Source: DATFDN01 sp963767645
GTDB lineage: Bacteria > Pseudomonadota > Alphaproteobacteria > Acetobacterales > Acetobacteraceae
Length of the DNA stretch: 64,000 bases
NCBI GenBank assembly: GCA_963767645.1
Contig: CAVYEW010000010.1
Span: 496,001-560,000, forward strand
Direction: 5' to 3'
Below, piece after piece: positions 52,324 to 61,720 of the stretch. Made by a program: the position numbers and the translations under genes. Below the pieces are notes generated by a model. The model made no database searches and was not told the DNA's origin. It saw only the letters and a program-made list of their open reading frames with translations. How positions within the stretch are numbered: the first letter of the stretch is position 1; each line of letters begins with the position of its first letter.

Positions 52324-54111
52324 TCAGGAGCGGCTGGGCAGCAGCGAGGAGATCACCTCCTTCGCAGTGTCCTTGATGACCGAACCCAGTTCCGGGTCCT
52401 GCGGCAGGGAGGTGGCGAACGCCTTGGCTTGTTTCAGCGTGATATGGGGCGGCAGCGGCGGCACGTTGGGATCGGTGTAGAACTCGAGCACCACCGGCCG
52501 ATCCGCCGCCAGCGCCTCGTCCCACGAACTCGCGACCTTTTCGGGATTGTCGCAGAAGATGCCCTTGAGCCCTAGCAGGTCGGCATAGCGCGCATAGGAC
52601 ACGTCGGGAATTTGCTGCGATGCCTCGAACTTCGGATCGCCGTCCTGCGCGCGCATCTCCCACGTCACCTGGTTCAGGTCGCGGTTGTTGAGCACCATGA
52701 TGATGAAATGCGGGTTGCTCCACTGCTTCCAGTATTTGGCGACCGTTATCATCTCGTTCATGCCGTTCATCTGCATCGCACCGTCGCCCACCAGCCCGAT
52801 CACCGGACGGTCCGGGTAGGCGAACTTGGCGGCGATCGCATACGGCACGCCGGCGCCCATGCTGGCGAGCCCGCCGGACAGCGAACCCATCATGCCGCGC
52901 CGCATCTTGATGTCGCGCGCGTACCAGTTGGCCGCCGACCCGGAATTGCTGGTCAGGATCGCCCGCTCCGGAACTTTCGGCGAGAACTCCCAGAACACGC
53001 GCTGCGGGTTGATCGGATCGGCCGAGTGCATGGCGCGGTTCTTCAGCACGCCCCACCACTCGCTCACATCCTTCTCGATCTTCTGCCGCCAGGAACGATC
53101 CTGCTTTTGCTGGAGCAGCGGCAGCAGAGCGCGCAGCGTCTCCTTCGCCTCGCCCAGCAGCGGCACCTCCATCGGATAGCGCAGGCTGAGCATTCCCGCC
53201 GAGATGTCGATCTGCACGCCGCGCGCCTTGCCCTCCTGCGGCAGGAACTCGGAATAGGGGAAGCCCGAGCCAACCATCAGCAGCGTGTCGCATCCCATCA
53301 TCATGTCCCAGCTCGGCTTGGTGCCGAGCAGGCCGATGGAACCGGTCACGAACGGCAGATCATCGGGCACCGCCGCCTTGCCGAGCAGGGCCTTCGCCAC
53401 GCCCGCGCCCAGTTTCTCGGCCACCTCGATGATCTCGTCGGTGCAGTGCAGCGCGCCGGCGCCTACCAGCATCGCGACCTTCTTGCCGCTGTTGAGCACC
53501 TCAGCCGCGTGGCGCAGCTCCCTCTCCAGCGGCAAAGGATGCTGCGCAGGCGCGCCGATTCCGGAATGGACGGTTCCGTGCGCATGCGGCGGCTGCTCCA
53601 CCGCCTTCATCTCCTGCAGGTCCTTGGGGAGAATGATGCACGTCACCTTGCGGTCGGACTTGGCGATCCGCATGGCACGGTCGATCAGGTGTCGAATCTG
53701 CGCCGGCGCACTGGCTTGCTGGACGAAGGCGTTGGCCACATCCTTGAACAATACCTCGAGATCGACCTCCTGCTGGTAGTGCCCGCCGAGGGATTTGCGG
53801 TCCTGCTGTCCGACGATCGCCAGCACGGGCTGGTGGTCAAGGTAGGCGTCGTAGAGGCCGTTCAGCAGATGGATGGCGCCGGGGCCGGATGTCGCCATGC
53901 AGACCCCGACCTCGCCGGTGAACTTCGCGTGCGCGGAGGCCATGAAGGCCGCCATCTCCTCGTGGCGGACCTGGACGTACTCGAACTTCTCCTTGTTCCG
54001 GTCGAGGGCGCCGACCAGGCCGTTGATGCCGTCACCCGGATAGCCGAAGATCCGGCGGACGCCCCACTCGTGCAGGCGCTGCCAAAAGAAGTCGCTGACG
54101 GTGTTAGCCAT
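52324..54111 (-). CDS. Thiamine pyrophosphate-requiring enzyme (pyruvate oxidase/decarboxylase-like)
   Basis: A 595-residue TPP enzyme. The catalytic Glu lies in QVRHEEMAAFMASAHA near residue 50. The TPP/Mg motif is GDGAMQMNGMNEM with VLNNRD about 26 residues on. PPHITLKQAKAFATSL lies near the C-terminus. It resembles PoxB-type quinone-dependent pyruvate oxidases and related annotated alphaproteobacterial enzymes; FAD binding is plausible but not proven. The start ATG 54111 begins the conserved MANTVSDFFWQRL. First of the five-gene operon. Confidence 0.88.
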   Translation of the reverse strand: MANTVSDFFWQRLHEWGVRRIFGYPGDGINGLVGALDRNKEKFEYVQVRHEEMAAFMASAHAKFTGEVGVCMATSGPGAIHLLNGLYDAYLDHQPVLAIVGQQDRKSLGGHYQQEVDLEVLFKDVANAFVQQASAPAQIRHLIDRAMRIAKSDRKVTCIILPKDLQEMKAVEQPPHAHGTVHSGIGAPAQHPLPLERELRHAAEVLNSGKKVAMLVGAGALHCTDEIIEVAEKLGAGVAKALLGKAAVPDDLPFVTGSIGLLGTKPSWDMMMGCDTLLMVGSGFPYSEFLPQEGKARGVQIDISAGMLSLRYPMEVPLLGEAKETLRALLPLLQQKQDRSWRQKIEKDVSEWWGVLKNRAMHSADPINPQRVFWEFSPKVPERAILTSNSGSAANWYARDIKMRRGMMGSLSGGLASMGAGVPYAIAAKFAYPDRPVIGLVGDGAMQMNGMNEMITVAKYWKQWSNPHFIIMVLNNRDLNQVTWEMRAQDGDPKFEASQQIPDVSYARYADLLGLKGIFCDNPEKVASSWDEALAADRPVVLEFYTDPNVPPLPPHITLKQAKAFATSLPQDPELGSVIKDTAKEVISSLLPSRS

Positions 54112-54277
54112 GCCGCACGCCTTTCGCCTTGATGTCCATGAGCGGGCAGGGAGCAGTCTTGGCGACACATCAGCGATGCGGCGCCGGCGGCCCCCGTCCG
54201 GATTGCAAGGCTAACGCGAGACGCCTGGGAGCGTTGCGTGCGGATGCGGCATGGAGGAGACAAACCCGCATGGTTTC

Positions 54278-54306
54278 TTGTTCGATGCGCACGGAAATGC
54301 TAGAAT
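54278..54306 (+). promoter_or_regulatory. Sigma70-like promoter, TTGTTC-17-TAGAAT
   Basis: TTGTTC (54278-54283), a 17-bp spacer and TAGAAT (54301-54306) upstream of the DUF6496 gene, with transcription expected near 54313. It lies in the 247-nt gap shared with the divergent five-gene operon. Confidence 0.5.
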
Positions 54307-54358
54307 TTCGACCGTTTTGTAAAGGTAGATTCACGAACTTCGCACATCGAGGCGCCCC

Positions 54359-54748
54359 ATGGCCGACCGCGACAGTCCCAAGCAGCGCGCCACCCTGAGG
54401 CGGGTGATGCACGAGTTCAAGCACGGCGAACTCGAAAGCGCACGGGGCGGCAAGGTCAAGAACCCGAAACAGGCCATCGCCATTGCGCTGTCCGAAGCGG
54501 GAGCTTCCAACCAGCAATCCGAGGCGACGAACCGGAAACGTCTGCGCACGACCAAGCGCAAGGAACGCGCCGGCCAGACCGCGCAGGCGGAGACCGAGGG
54601 CAAGCGGCGGGCAAGCCAGACATTGCAGGAGGGCGCCGGCACGGGCCGCTCCGCAACCCGGAAGGCCCTCTATGCCGAGGCAGCCCGCCGCGGCGTCAAG
54701 GGCCGAGCGCGTATGACCAAGGCGGAACTTCAGGCCGCGCTGCGATAG
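54359..54748 (+). CDS. DUF6496 domain-containing basic protein
   Basis: A 129-residue, strongly basic protein. RVMHEFKHGELESARGG followed by KVKNPKQAIAIALSEAG (residues 15-47) is the DUF6496 core. The C-terminal half is Lys/Arg/Ala/Gln-rich and ends in a possible SAP- or Rho-N-like helix pair (GVKGRARMTKAELQAALR). It could bind nucleic acid. Function unknown. Divergent from the TPP-enzyme operon. Confidence 0.75.
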   Translation: MADRDSPKQRATLRRVMHEFKHGELESARGGKVKNPKQAIAIALSEAGASNQQSEATNRKRLRTTKRKERAGQTAQAETEGKRRASQTLQEGAGTGRSATRKALYAEAARRGVKGRARMTKAELQAALR

Positions 54749-54755
54749 GCCCTGC

Positions 54756-57700
54756 TTACTCCGCCGCCGCACCCATCTTCGCCGCGAGCGTCGGCACGGC
54801 AGCGGCGCGTCGTGGCGCCACCCAGTGCTGGAGGCGATCGAGGTAGAGATAGATCACCGGCGTCGTATACAGCGTCAGCACCTGCGACAGCGCCAGCCCG
54901 CCGACCATGGCAAAGCCGAGCGGGCGCCGCAGCTCCGATCCCGCGCCATGACCGAGCATCAGCGGCAGGCCCGACAGCATCGCCGCCATGGTGGTCATCA
55001 GGATCGGACGAAACCGCAGCAGGCAGGCCTCGCGGATCGCCTCCAGCGGCGGCAAGCCGTCGCGGCGCTCGGCGGTGATGGCGAAATCCACCATCATGAT
55101 GCCGTTCTTCTTGACGATGCCGATCAGCAGGATGATGCCGATGAGCGCGATCACCGACAGGTCGTAGCCTCCCGCCATCAGCGCCAGCAATGCCCCCACA
55201 CCGGCTGAGGGAAGCGTGCTCAGGATGGTCAGCGGCAGGATATAGCTCTCGTACAACACGCCGAGGATCACGTACACCGTGATCAGCGCCGCCGCGACCA
55301 GATAGGGCTGGCCGGCCAGCGAGCTCTGGAACGCCTGGGCGGTTCCCTGGAAGGTGCCCTGCAAGGTGGTGGGAACGCGCATCTCGGCCATTGCGGCCTT
55401 GATCGCGTCCACCGCCTGGCCCAGCGCCGCCCCCTTGGCGAGATTGAACGAGATCGTCACCGCCGGGAACTGGCTCTGATGGCTGATCGACAAGGGCTGC
55501 ACCGGAGCCGTGGTCCACTTGGCGAGCGCCGCCAGCGGCACGGTCGCGCCGTTCGCGGAGCGCACATACAGCCGATCCAGCGTTGTCACGTCGCTCGCGA
55601 GACCCGGCAGCACCTCCAGAATCACGTGATAGGAATTGATCTGCGTGAAATACTGCGTGACCTGCCTCTGGCCGAAGGCATCATAGAGGGTGTCGTCGAT
55701 CGCCTGCGGCGTGACGCCGAGCCGCGCGGCCTGGTCGCGATCGATGCGCAGCGTGGTGGTCAGGCCCGACATTTGCTGATCGGTGGTCACGTCGCGGAGC
55801 ATCGGCAGCCTCTGCAACCGGTCCAGCACGCGCGGCGCCCACTGGAACAACTCGGTAAGATCGGCGTCCTGCAGGGTGTACCGATACTCGGTCTTGGACA
55901 GGCGCCCGCCTACGCGGATGTCCTGTGCCGCCTGCAGGAACAGCTCTCCGCCCTTGATCCCGGCGAGCTTGGGCCGGATGCGGTTGATGAAATCCTGGGC
56001 GGAGCGGCCCGCGCGCTCGTCGAACGGCTTCAGCGCGATGAACATACGGCCGTTGTTGACCGTCTGCCCGCCGATCCCCGAACCCACGGTAGCGTTGTAG
56101 CCGGAGACGTCCGGGTCGGCCGAGATGATCTTGCCGATCTCGGCCTGAATGCGCGACATCTCCTTGAACGAGACATCCTGGGCACCTTCGCTGATGCCGA
56201 TCACCACGCCGGTGTCCTGCGCTGGAAAGAAGCCTTTTGGGATCTCGATGTAGAGCAGGACCGTGACCGTCACGGTGGCAATGAATGTCAGCAACGTGAT
56301 GAAGCTGTGCCGCAGCGCCACGTCGAGTGTTCGGCGGTAGAACGCCACCATCAAGGTGAACGCCGCTTCGATGACGCGCCAGGCGCGGCCATGCACGGCG
56401 GCATCGTGGCGCAGGAACCGCGCGCACATCATGGGCGTGAGCGTAAGCGAGACAAACGCCGAGAGCAGCACGGCGACCGTCACGGTCATCGCGAACTCCC
56501 GGAATAGGCGGCCGATGATGCCGCCCATCAGCAAGAGCGGAATGAACACCGCGACCAGGGACAGGCTGATCGAGACGATGGTGAAACCGATCTCGCCCGA
56601 GCCCTGGAGCGCCGCCTCCAGCGGTCCCATGCCCTCTTCGACATGGCGGTGAATGTTCTCAAGCATGACGATGGCGTCGTCCACCACGAAGCCGACCGAA
56701 ATCGTCAGTGCCATGAGTGACAAATTATCCAGGCTGAAGCCCAGCACGTACATAGCGGCGAAGGTGCAGATCAGCGCCACCGGCACGGTGATGGCGGGGA
56801 TGATGGTGGCCCACAGGCTGCGCAGGAACAGGAAGATCACCATCACCACGAGGGAAACCGCGAGGAGCAAGGTGAACTGCACGTCCGCGACCGAGGCGCG
56901 GATCGTCAGCGTGCGGTCCATCACCACGTTGACATGCACCGAAGGCGGGATCGCCGCCTCCAGCCGGGGCAGGGCGCGCTTGATGCGTTCCACCGTATCG
57001 ATGACATTGGCGCCCGGCTGCTTGAAGACGAGCAGGATGATGCCGCGCTTACCGTTCTGCCACCCGGCGAGGGTCGTGTTCTCCGGCCCGTCAACCGCCT
57101 GGCCGATGTCGCGCACCCGGATCGGCGCGCCGTTGCGCCAAGCCAGGATGGTGTTGTTGTACTCGGCGGCGCGGGTGAGCTGGTCGTTGTCGTAGATCGT
57201 GTAGCCGAGGCGATCGGCGTCGATCGTACCCTTGGGAGAGTCGACGGAGGCGTTGACCAGGGCGGGGCGCACATCCTCCAGGGTAAGCCCCATGGCCGCG
57301 AGCTTGGCCGGATCGACCTGGACGCGGATCGCGCGCTTCTGCTCGCCGCCGATATAGACTTGCGAGACGCCGGTAATCTGCGAGATCTGCTGGCTGAGGA
57401 TGTTGTCGGCGTAGTCGTCGGCCTCGATCAGCGGCACCGCATCGGACTGCACCGACAGGATCAGGATCGGACTGTCGGACGGATTCACCTTCCAGTAGTT
57501 CGGGGCGGCGGGCAGGTTCTTGGGAAGCTGTCCGCTGGCGGCGTTGATCTGCGCCTGGATATCGCCGGCGGCGGCATCGATGTTCCGGGTGAGCTCGAAC
57601 TGCACCACGATCTGCGTCTGGCCCAGCACGCTGACCGAGGTCATCTGCGCGATCCCGGGAATTTGCGCGAACTGGCGCTCTAGCGGCTGGGCCACCGTAC

Positions 57701-57881
57701 TCGCCATGGTCTCGGGGCTGGCGCCGGGGAACTTGGCGTTGACCAGGATGGTTGGGAAATCAACCTGCGGCAGAGGCGCCACCGGCAGGAACGGATAGGC
57801 GGCCAGCCCGATCAGCACCAGCGCGGCCATGATCAGCGACGTGCCGATGGGCCGGCGAATGAACGGGCTGGAGATGTTCAT
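54756..57881 (-). CDS. RND multidrug efflux permease (MdtC/AcrB-like)
   Basis: A 1041-residue HAE1-type RND pump. The N-terminus SSPFIRRPIGTSLIMAALVL and PQVDFPTILV are typical of MdtB/MdtC/MuxC. The proton relay Asp pair lies in GFVVDDAIVMLENIHRH near residue 405. Twelve membrane helices and two porter loops are readable. It overlaps the adaptor gene by 4 nt. Only one RND gene is present; MdtBC systems have two, and no outer-membrane channel gene is adjacent. Confidence 0.93.
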   Translation of the reverse strand: MNISSPFIRRPIGTSLIMAALVLIGLAAYPFLPVAPLPQVDFPTILVNAKFPGASPETMASTVAQPLERQFAQIPGIAQMTSVSVLGQTQIVVQFELTRNIDAAAGDIQAQINAASGQLPKNLPAAPNYWKVNPSDSPILILSVQSDAVPLIEADDYADNILSQQISQITGVSQVYIGGEQKRAIRVQVDPAKLAAMGLTLEDVRPALVNASVDSPKGTIDADRLGYTIYDNDQLTRAAEYNNTILAWRNGAPIRVRDIGQAVDGPENTTLAGWQNGKRGIILLVFKQPGANVIDTVERIKRALPRLEAAIPPSVHVNVVMDRTLTIRASVADVQFTLLLAVSLVVMVIFLFLRSLWATIIPAITVPVALICTFAAMYVLGFSLDNLSLMALTISVGFVVDDAIVMLENIHRHVEEGMGPLEAALQGSGEIGFTIVSISLSLVAVFIPLLLMGGIIGRLFREFAMTVTVAVLLSAFVSLTLTPMMCARFLRHDAAVHGRAWRVIEAAFTLMVAFYRRTLDVALRHSFITLLTFIATVTVTVLLYIEIPKGFFPAQDTGVVIGISEGAQDVSFKEMSRIQAEIGKIISADPDVSGYNATVGSGIGGQTVNNGRMFIALKPFDERAGRSAQDFINRIRPKLAGIKGGELFLQAAQDIRVGGRLSKTEYRYTLQDADLTELFQWAPRVLDRLQRLPMLRDVTTDQQMSGLTTTLRIDRDQAARLGVTPQAIDDTLYDAFGQRQVTQYFTQINSYHVILEVLPGLASDVTTLDRLYVRSANGATVPLAALAKWTTAPVQPLSISHQSQFPAVTISFNLAKGAALGQAVDAIKAAMAEMRVPTTLQGTFQGTAQAFQSSLAGQPYLVAAALITVYVILGVLYESYILPLTILSTLPSAGVGALLALMAGGYDLSVIALIGIILLIGIVKKNGIMMVDFAITAERRDGLPPLEAIREACLLRFRPILMTTMAAMLSGLPLMLGHGAGSELRRPLGFAMVGGLALSQVLTLYTTPVIYLYLDRLQHWVAPRRAAAVPTLAAKMGAAAE

Positions 57882-59056
57882 GCCGCGCCCTTTCCCTGAA
57901 CCACCGCCACGCGCGTGCCTTCCTGCAACCGCGACTGCCCCGACGTGACCACGACGGTGCCGTCCTGCAAGCCGCTGGCGATGACCGCCGTGCGCCCGTC
58001 GTCAGAGCGAATAGTGACCGGCTGGCGCACCGCCGTGCCGTTCGGACGCACCGCGTACACGAACAGCCCGCTCGGCCCATGCTGAATGGCGACCGAGGGG
58101 ACCGTCAGCGCGTCCAGAACGGTGTCCACCAGCAGGTGCGCACGCACGAACTGGCCCGGCCAGAGCTGGTTCGCCGCGTTCGGAAACACCGCCTTGGCGC
58201 GGATGGTTCCGGTGCTTGTGTCGACTGCGTTATCGATGGTCAACAGCGCGCCCTGGTCGAGCGGGGTGTCGCCCTCCGCCGGCAGCGCCGCCACCGGCAG
58301 GCGCCGCGCGGCCATGGCTGCGACAAGGCGCGGCAGATCCTCCTGGGGCAAGGTGAAGACCACGGCAATCGGGTGGATCTGGCTGATGGTCATGATCGCC
58401 GTCGCGTCGCCGGCGCGGATGAAATTGCCAGGGTCGATCTGCCGCAGGCCCACCCGTCCGTCGAACGGCGCGGCGATGGTGCAGAAGCCAAGATTGATGC
58501 GCGCCGCCTCCACGGCGGCAGCATCGGCCGCGACCGAAGCCGTATATTGGGCCACCGCAGCCTGGTTCTGATCGAGCTGCTGACGCGATGCGAAATCCTG
58601 GCGCGCGAGCGCGCTGGTGCGTCCGAGGTCGCGCTGCGCGTTCGCGAGCTGCGCCTGGTCCTGCTGCTTCTTCGCCTCGGCTTGGTCAAGCGCGGCCTGG
58701 TAAGGCCGCGGATCGATCCGGGCGAGAACCGCCCCGGCCTTCACGTCCTGGCCTTCCTGGACCGGGGCCTCGATCAGCGTGCCGTCCACCCGTGAGCGCA
58801 CCTGCACCGAGTTGTTGGACTGAACGGTGCCGAGCCCTGTGAGGTAGTCCGGAACGTTCTGCCGCTCGGCCTTGGCGACCGAGACGGGCACGCCCGGCTC
58901 GCTGGCCGGCGGTGCGCTGGATTGCGGTGCGCTGGATTGTTGTGCCGCCAGCCGGCCCTGCGGCAGAACGCAGGCAGCACCAAACGCGAGCAGCGCCGCC
59001 GCTGTGCGCAGCCGCCAGCGACGGCGGACAGCCGCTTTGTCCCAAAATTGGATCAC
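57878..59056 (-). CDS. RND efflux periplasmic adaptor (MdtA-like)
   Basis: A 392-residue membrane fusion protein. Signal/anchor at residues 16-40, a low-complexity Gln/Ser/Ala stretch (QQSSAPQSSAPPASEPG), then a lipoyl domain (TVQSNNSVQVRSRVDGTLIE), a long alpha-helical hairpin (ALDQAEAKKQQDQAQLANAQ) and beta-barrel segments (PFDGRVGLRQIDPGNFIRAG). First gene of the pair with the RND permease. The Gln/Ser repeat near residue 40 encodes two almost identical short units. Confidence 0.92.
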   Translation of the reverse strand: MIQFWDKAAVRRRWRLRTAAALLAFGAACVLPQGRLAAQQSSAPQSSAPPASEPGVPVSVAKAERQNVPDYLTGLGTVQSNNSVQVRSRVDGTLIEAPVQEGQDVKAGAVLARIDPRPYQAALDQAEAKKQQDQAQLANAQRDLGRTSALARQDFASRQQLDQNQAAVAQYTASVAADAAAVEAARINLGFCTIAAPFDGRVGLRQIDPGNFIRAGDATAIMTISQIHPIAVVFTLPQEDLPRLVAAMAARRLPVAALPAEGDTPLDQGALLTIDNAVDTSTGTIRAKAVFPNAANQLWPGQFVRAHLLVDTVLDALTVPSVAIQHGPSGLFVYAVRPNGTAVRQPVTIRSDDGRTAVIASGLQDGTVVVTSGQSRLQEGTRVAVVQGKGAA

Positions 59057-59131
59057 CAGCCTTCATACCCGGCAGGGGCTCCGCCGGGCAAGCGCCCCTT
59101 CTCCGGCGGAGTCCGACGGTTTGGGTTTGGC

Positions 59132-60853
59132 TCACGTCGCGTACTGGGCCTCGTGCAGGCGGCGGTAGACGCCGCCCCTGGCGATCAGGTCGCGGTGCCG
59201 TCCCTGCTCCACGACGCCCGTCCCATCCACCACGACGATGCGGTCGGCGCCCCGGATGGTGGCCAGCCGGTGGGCTATAATCAGGGTCGTGCGTCCGCGC
59301 GCCAGCTCGCCCAAGGACTGCTGGATGGCGCGCTCGGTTTCGGTGTCGAGTGCCGACGTCGCCTCGTCCAGGATCAGGATCGGTGGGTTCTTCAGGAACA
59401 TGCGCGCAATGGCCAGGCGCTGCTTTTGTCCGCCTGAAAGCTTGACGCCGCGCTCGCCGATGATGGTATCCAGCCCCTCGGGCAGCTCCCGGATCACCCC
59501 GTCAAGCCGTGCGCGGCGGGCCGCGTCCCACAATTCGGCCTCGCTCGCCTCAAGCCGCCCGTAGGCGATGTTCTCGCGAACGGTGCCCGCGAACAGGAAC
59601 ACGTCCTGTTGCACGATGCCGATCTGGCGGCGGAGCGAACGGAGCGTCATGCTCCGGATATCGATCCCGTCTATCGTGATCCGGCCCGCGTCAAGCTCAT
59701 AAAAGCGCGGCAGAAGGGAGCACAAGGTCGTCTTGCCGGTCCCCGACGGACCAACGAAGGCCACGGTTTCGCCGGCTCGGATTGCCAGATCGACTCCGCG
59801 CAGAACCGGGCGGCCAGCCTCGTAGCCGAACCGCACGCCCTCGTAGCGGATCTCGCCCCGCAGGCCGCCCACCTCGACCGCATCCGGAGCGTCTATGATG
59901 TCGGGCGCGATCTCCAGCAGCTCGGTGTAGCGCCGGAACCCGGCGATGCCCTTCGGGTACGTCTCCAGCACGGCATTGATCTTCTCGACAGGACGGAAGA
60001 ACACGCCGACCAGCAAGAGGAAGCTGACGAAGCCGCCCTGCGTCAACTCGCCTCCGAGGACGAAGTAGGTGCCGGCGATCATCACCGCCACCTGCGTCAG
60101 CCGCATCCCCAAATAGCTCAGCGACGTGCTGGCGGCCATGATGCGATAGGCCTGAAGCTTGGTGCTGCGATAGCGCGCATTGTCCTCGGCAAATAGGCGG
60201 CGCTCGTGGTCCTCGCGCGCGAAGGCCTGCACCACGCGAATGCCGCCGACGTTCTCCTCAAGCCGTGCGTTGAACTCGCCGATGCGGGCGAACAAGGCCC
60301 GGAAGCTGCGCGTCATCCGCGCGCCGTACCGGCTGGACAGGAAGGCGGCGGCGGGGACGATGAGCGCCGTGACCAGCGCAAGCCGCGTGTTGATCGCCGC
60401 CATCAGGGCGAAGGCGCCCAGGAAGGTCATTACTGCAATGAACAGGTCCTCCGGCCCATGATGCGCGACTTCGCCCACCTCCTCCAGGTCTTTCGTGACC
60501 CGCGCGACGAGGTGGCCGGTCTTGGCATTGTCGTAGAAGCGGAAGGAGAGCTTCTGAAGGTGGTCGAAGCTGCGACGCCGCATCTCCGTCTCGATGTTGA
60601 TGCCCAGCAGGTGCCCCCAGTAGGTCACGACGGCCATCAATCCGGTGTTCAGCAGGTAGATGCCGAGCAGCCCGGCGGCGGCGAGCAGGATCACCGTCCA
60701 ATCGCGCTCGGGCAGCAGCCGGTCGATGAAAGCCTTCACGGCGACCGGAAAGCCCAGCTCCAGCAAGCCGGAGGCCACCGCACAGGAGAAGTCGAGCAGG
60801 AACAACCGCCAGTGCGGGCGGTAATAGGCGAAGAAGCGGGTCAGCAGGCGCAA
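59132..60853 (-). CDS. ABC exporter, MsbA/multidrug type (fused TMD-NBD)
   Basis: A 573-residue half-transporter. Six membrane helices in the first 320 residues, with WGHLLGINIETEMRRRSFDH and LSFRFYDNAKTGHLVARVTK. The ATPase domain has Walker A VGPSGTGKTTL near residue 375, signature VKLSGGQKQRLAIAR, Walker B ILILDEATSALD and IIAHRLATI. The TTG start at 60853 has GGAAGGA upstream and gives a normal family length; the frame is open to 61051 but the extra residues overlap the SH3 gene and lack similarity. Substrate (lipid or drug) unknown. Confidence 0.88.
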   Translation of the reverse strand: MRLLTRFFAYYRPHWRLFLLDFSCAVASGLLELGFPVAVKAFIDRLLPERDWTVILLAAAGLLGIYLLNTGLMAVVTYWGHLLGINIETEMRRRSFDHLQKLSFRFYDNAKTGHLVARVTKDLEEVGEVAHHGPEDLFIAVMTFLGAFALMAAINTRLALVTALIVPAAAFLSSRYGARMTRSFRALFARIGEFNARLEENVGGIRVVQAFAREDHERRLFAEDNARYRSTKLQAYRIMAASTSLSYLGMRLTQVAVMIAGTYFVLGGELTQGGFVSFLLLVGVFFRPVEKINAVLETYPKGIAGFRRYTELLEIAPDIIDAPDAVEVGGLRGEIRYEGVRFGYEAGRPVLRGVDLAIRAGETVAFVGPSGTGKTTLCSLLPRFYELDAGRITIDGIDIRSMTLRSLRRQIGIVQQDVFLFAGTVRENIAYGRLEASEAELWDAARRARLDGVIRELPEGLDTIIGERGVKLSGGQKQRLAIARMFLKNPPILILDEATSALDTETERAIQQSLGELARGRTTLIIAHRLATIRGADRIVVVDGTGVVEQGRHRDLIARGGVYRRLHEAQYAT

Positions 60854-60950
60854 CGCGAAGTCCTTCCAGGGTAGCTGCCCAGGGTAGCTGCCAGAACCGG
60901 CCGCAGGGCTCAAACCCCTATGGCTCCGTGCCTCGCCTGCGGCCTCCGGG

Positions 60951-61664
60951 TCAACTCGACGCCACGGCCTCGTTCGGAAGCAGGCCCCAAAACTCGCTGC
61001 GGCGCAGCCAGCCGCGATACGTGCCCACCTGCACGCGACACCACTCCGCACCCGCCTCGCAGGCGCGGATGCGGCCGATTACGCCGGGCTTGAGGACGGC
61101 GACGACACGCCCGGTCTCCTGCGGCCGGTCACGCAGCATGCGCTCGGCGCCGGTGACAAGGAAGTCCCGGCGCCCCATCAGGGTCGCCTCATGCACCCAG
61201 CCCTTGGCGCCGTCCGGGGCGGTCACGAGCCGCCAGACCTCGAACTCCCGTTCGATCTCCACCGGCAACCCGCGGCGCTTGTAGAGCCATTCGATCGGGT
61301 AGCGCCGACCGGGGCCGGCGCGGAAATTGACCTCGTCCGCGCGCAGGGTCGCGAAGCGTGGCAGCGGCCGTCCGGTCACGCTGCCCTTGGCGGGATCCTC
61401 CGGTGGCTTTACGGCCGGCTCGGACGCTGCATGCTCCGGGGCGGCTGCGGGCTTGGCCGGAGCCGGCGGCTTAGCTGCGTGCAGTGCCTTGCTATCGGAC
61501 TTCGTCGCCTTGCTGCCGGGCTTGCTGGGCGGCGCATGGCGGACCGGTCCGTGGGGCGCCACCAACACGTGCGGCGCATCGGCTGCGGGCGCCTCGGCCA
61601 GCGCCGCGGCTGCCGGCAGGCAAAGCAGAAATGCAAGCAGCGGGCCGGAATGTCGAGGCGCCAT
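60951..61664 (-). CDS. Secreted SH3 domain-containing protein
   Basis: A 237-residue protein with a signal peptide (LLAFLLCLPAAAALA), then a Pro/Ala/Lys-rich linker (residues 45-95). Two bacterial SH3 (PF06347-like) repeats follow: TLRADEVNFRAGPGRRYPIE, then WLYKRRGLPVEIEREFEVWR, and GVIGRIRACEAGAEWCRVQV with GWLRRSEFWGL. Such proteins usually bind peptidoglycan in the periplasm. It lies upstream of the ABC exporter gene, about 97 nt away. Confidence 0.85.
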   Translation of the reverse strand: MAPRHSGPLLAFLLCLPAAAALAEAPAADAPHVLVAPHGPVRHAPPSKPGSKATKSDSKALHAAKPPAPAKPAAAPEHAASEPAVKPPEDPAKGSVTGRPLPRFATLRADEVNFRAGPGRRYPIEWLYKRRGLPVEIEREFEVWRLVTAPDGAKGWVHEATLMGRRDFLVTGAERMLRDRPQETGRVVAVLKPGVIGRIRACEAGAEWCRVQVGTYRGWLRRSEFWGLLPNEAVASS

Positions 61665-61720
61665 CTACCATCAGTGCCAAGGCGGATGGACTCACGTCAA
61701 GCGAAACGAATCCCTTGCAC

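Noticed and set aside
55679..55695. Similarity between the CATAGAGGGTGTC words near 9725 and near 55682 as a repeat element
   Set aside because: Only about 13 bases shared, in unrelated contexts; chance is enough.
60854..61051. N-terminal extension of the ABC exporter up to 61051
   Set aside because: The extra 66 residues are Arg/Ala-rich, overlap the SH3 gene and have no family similarity; TTG 60853 with GGAAGGA fits better.
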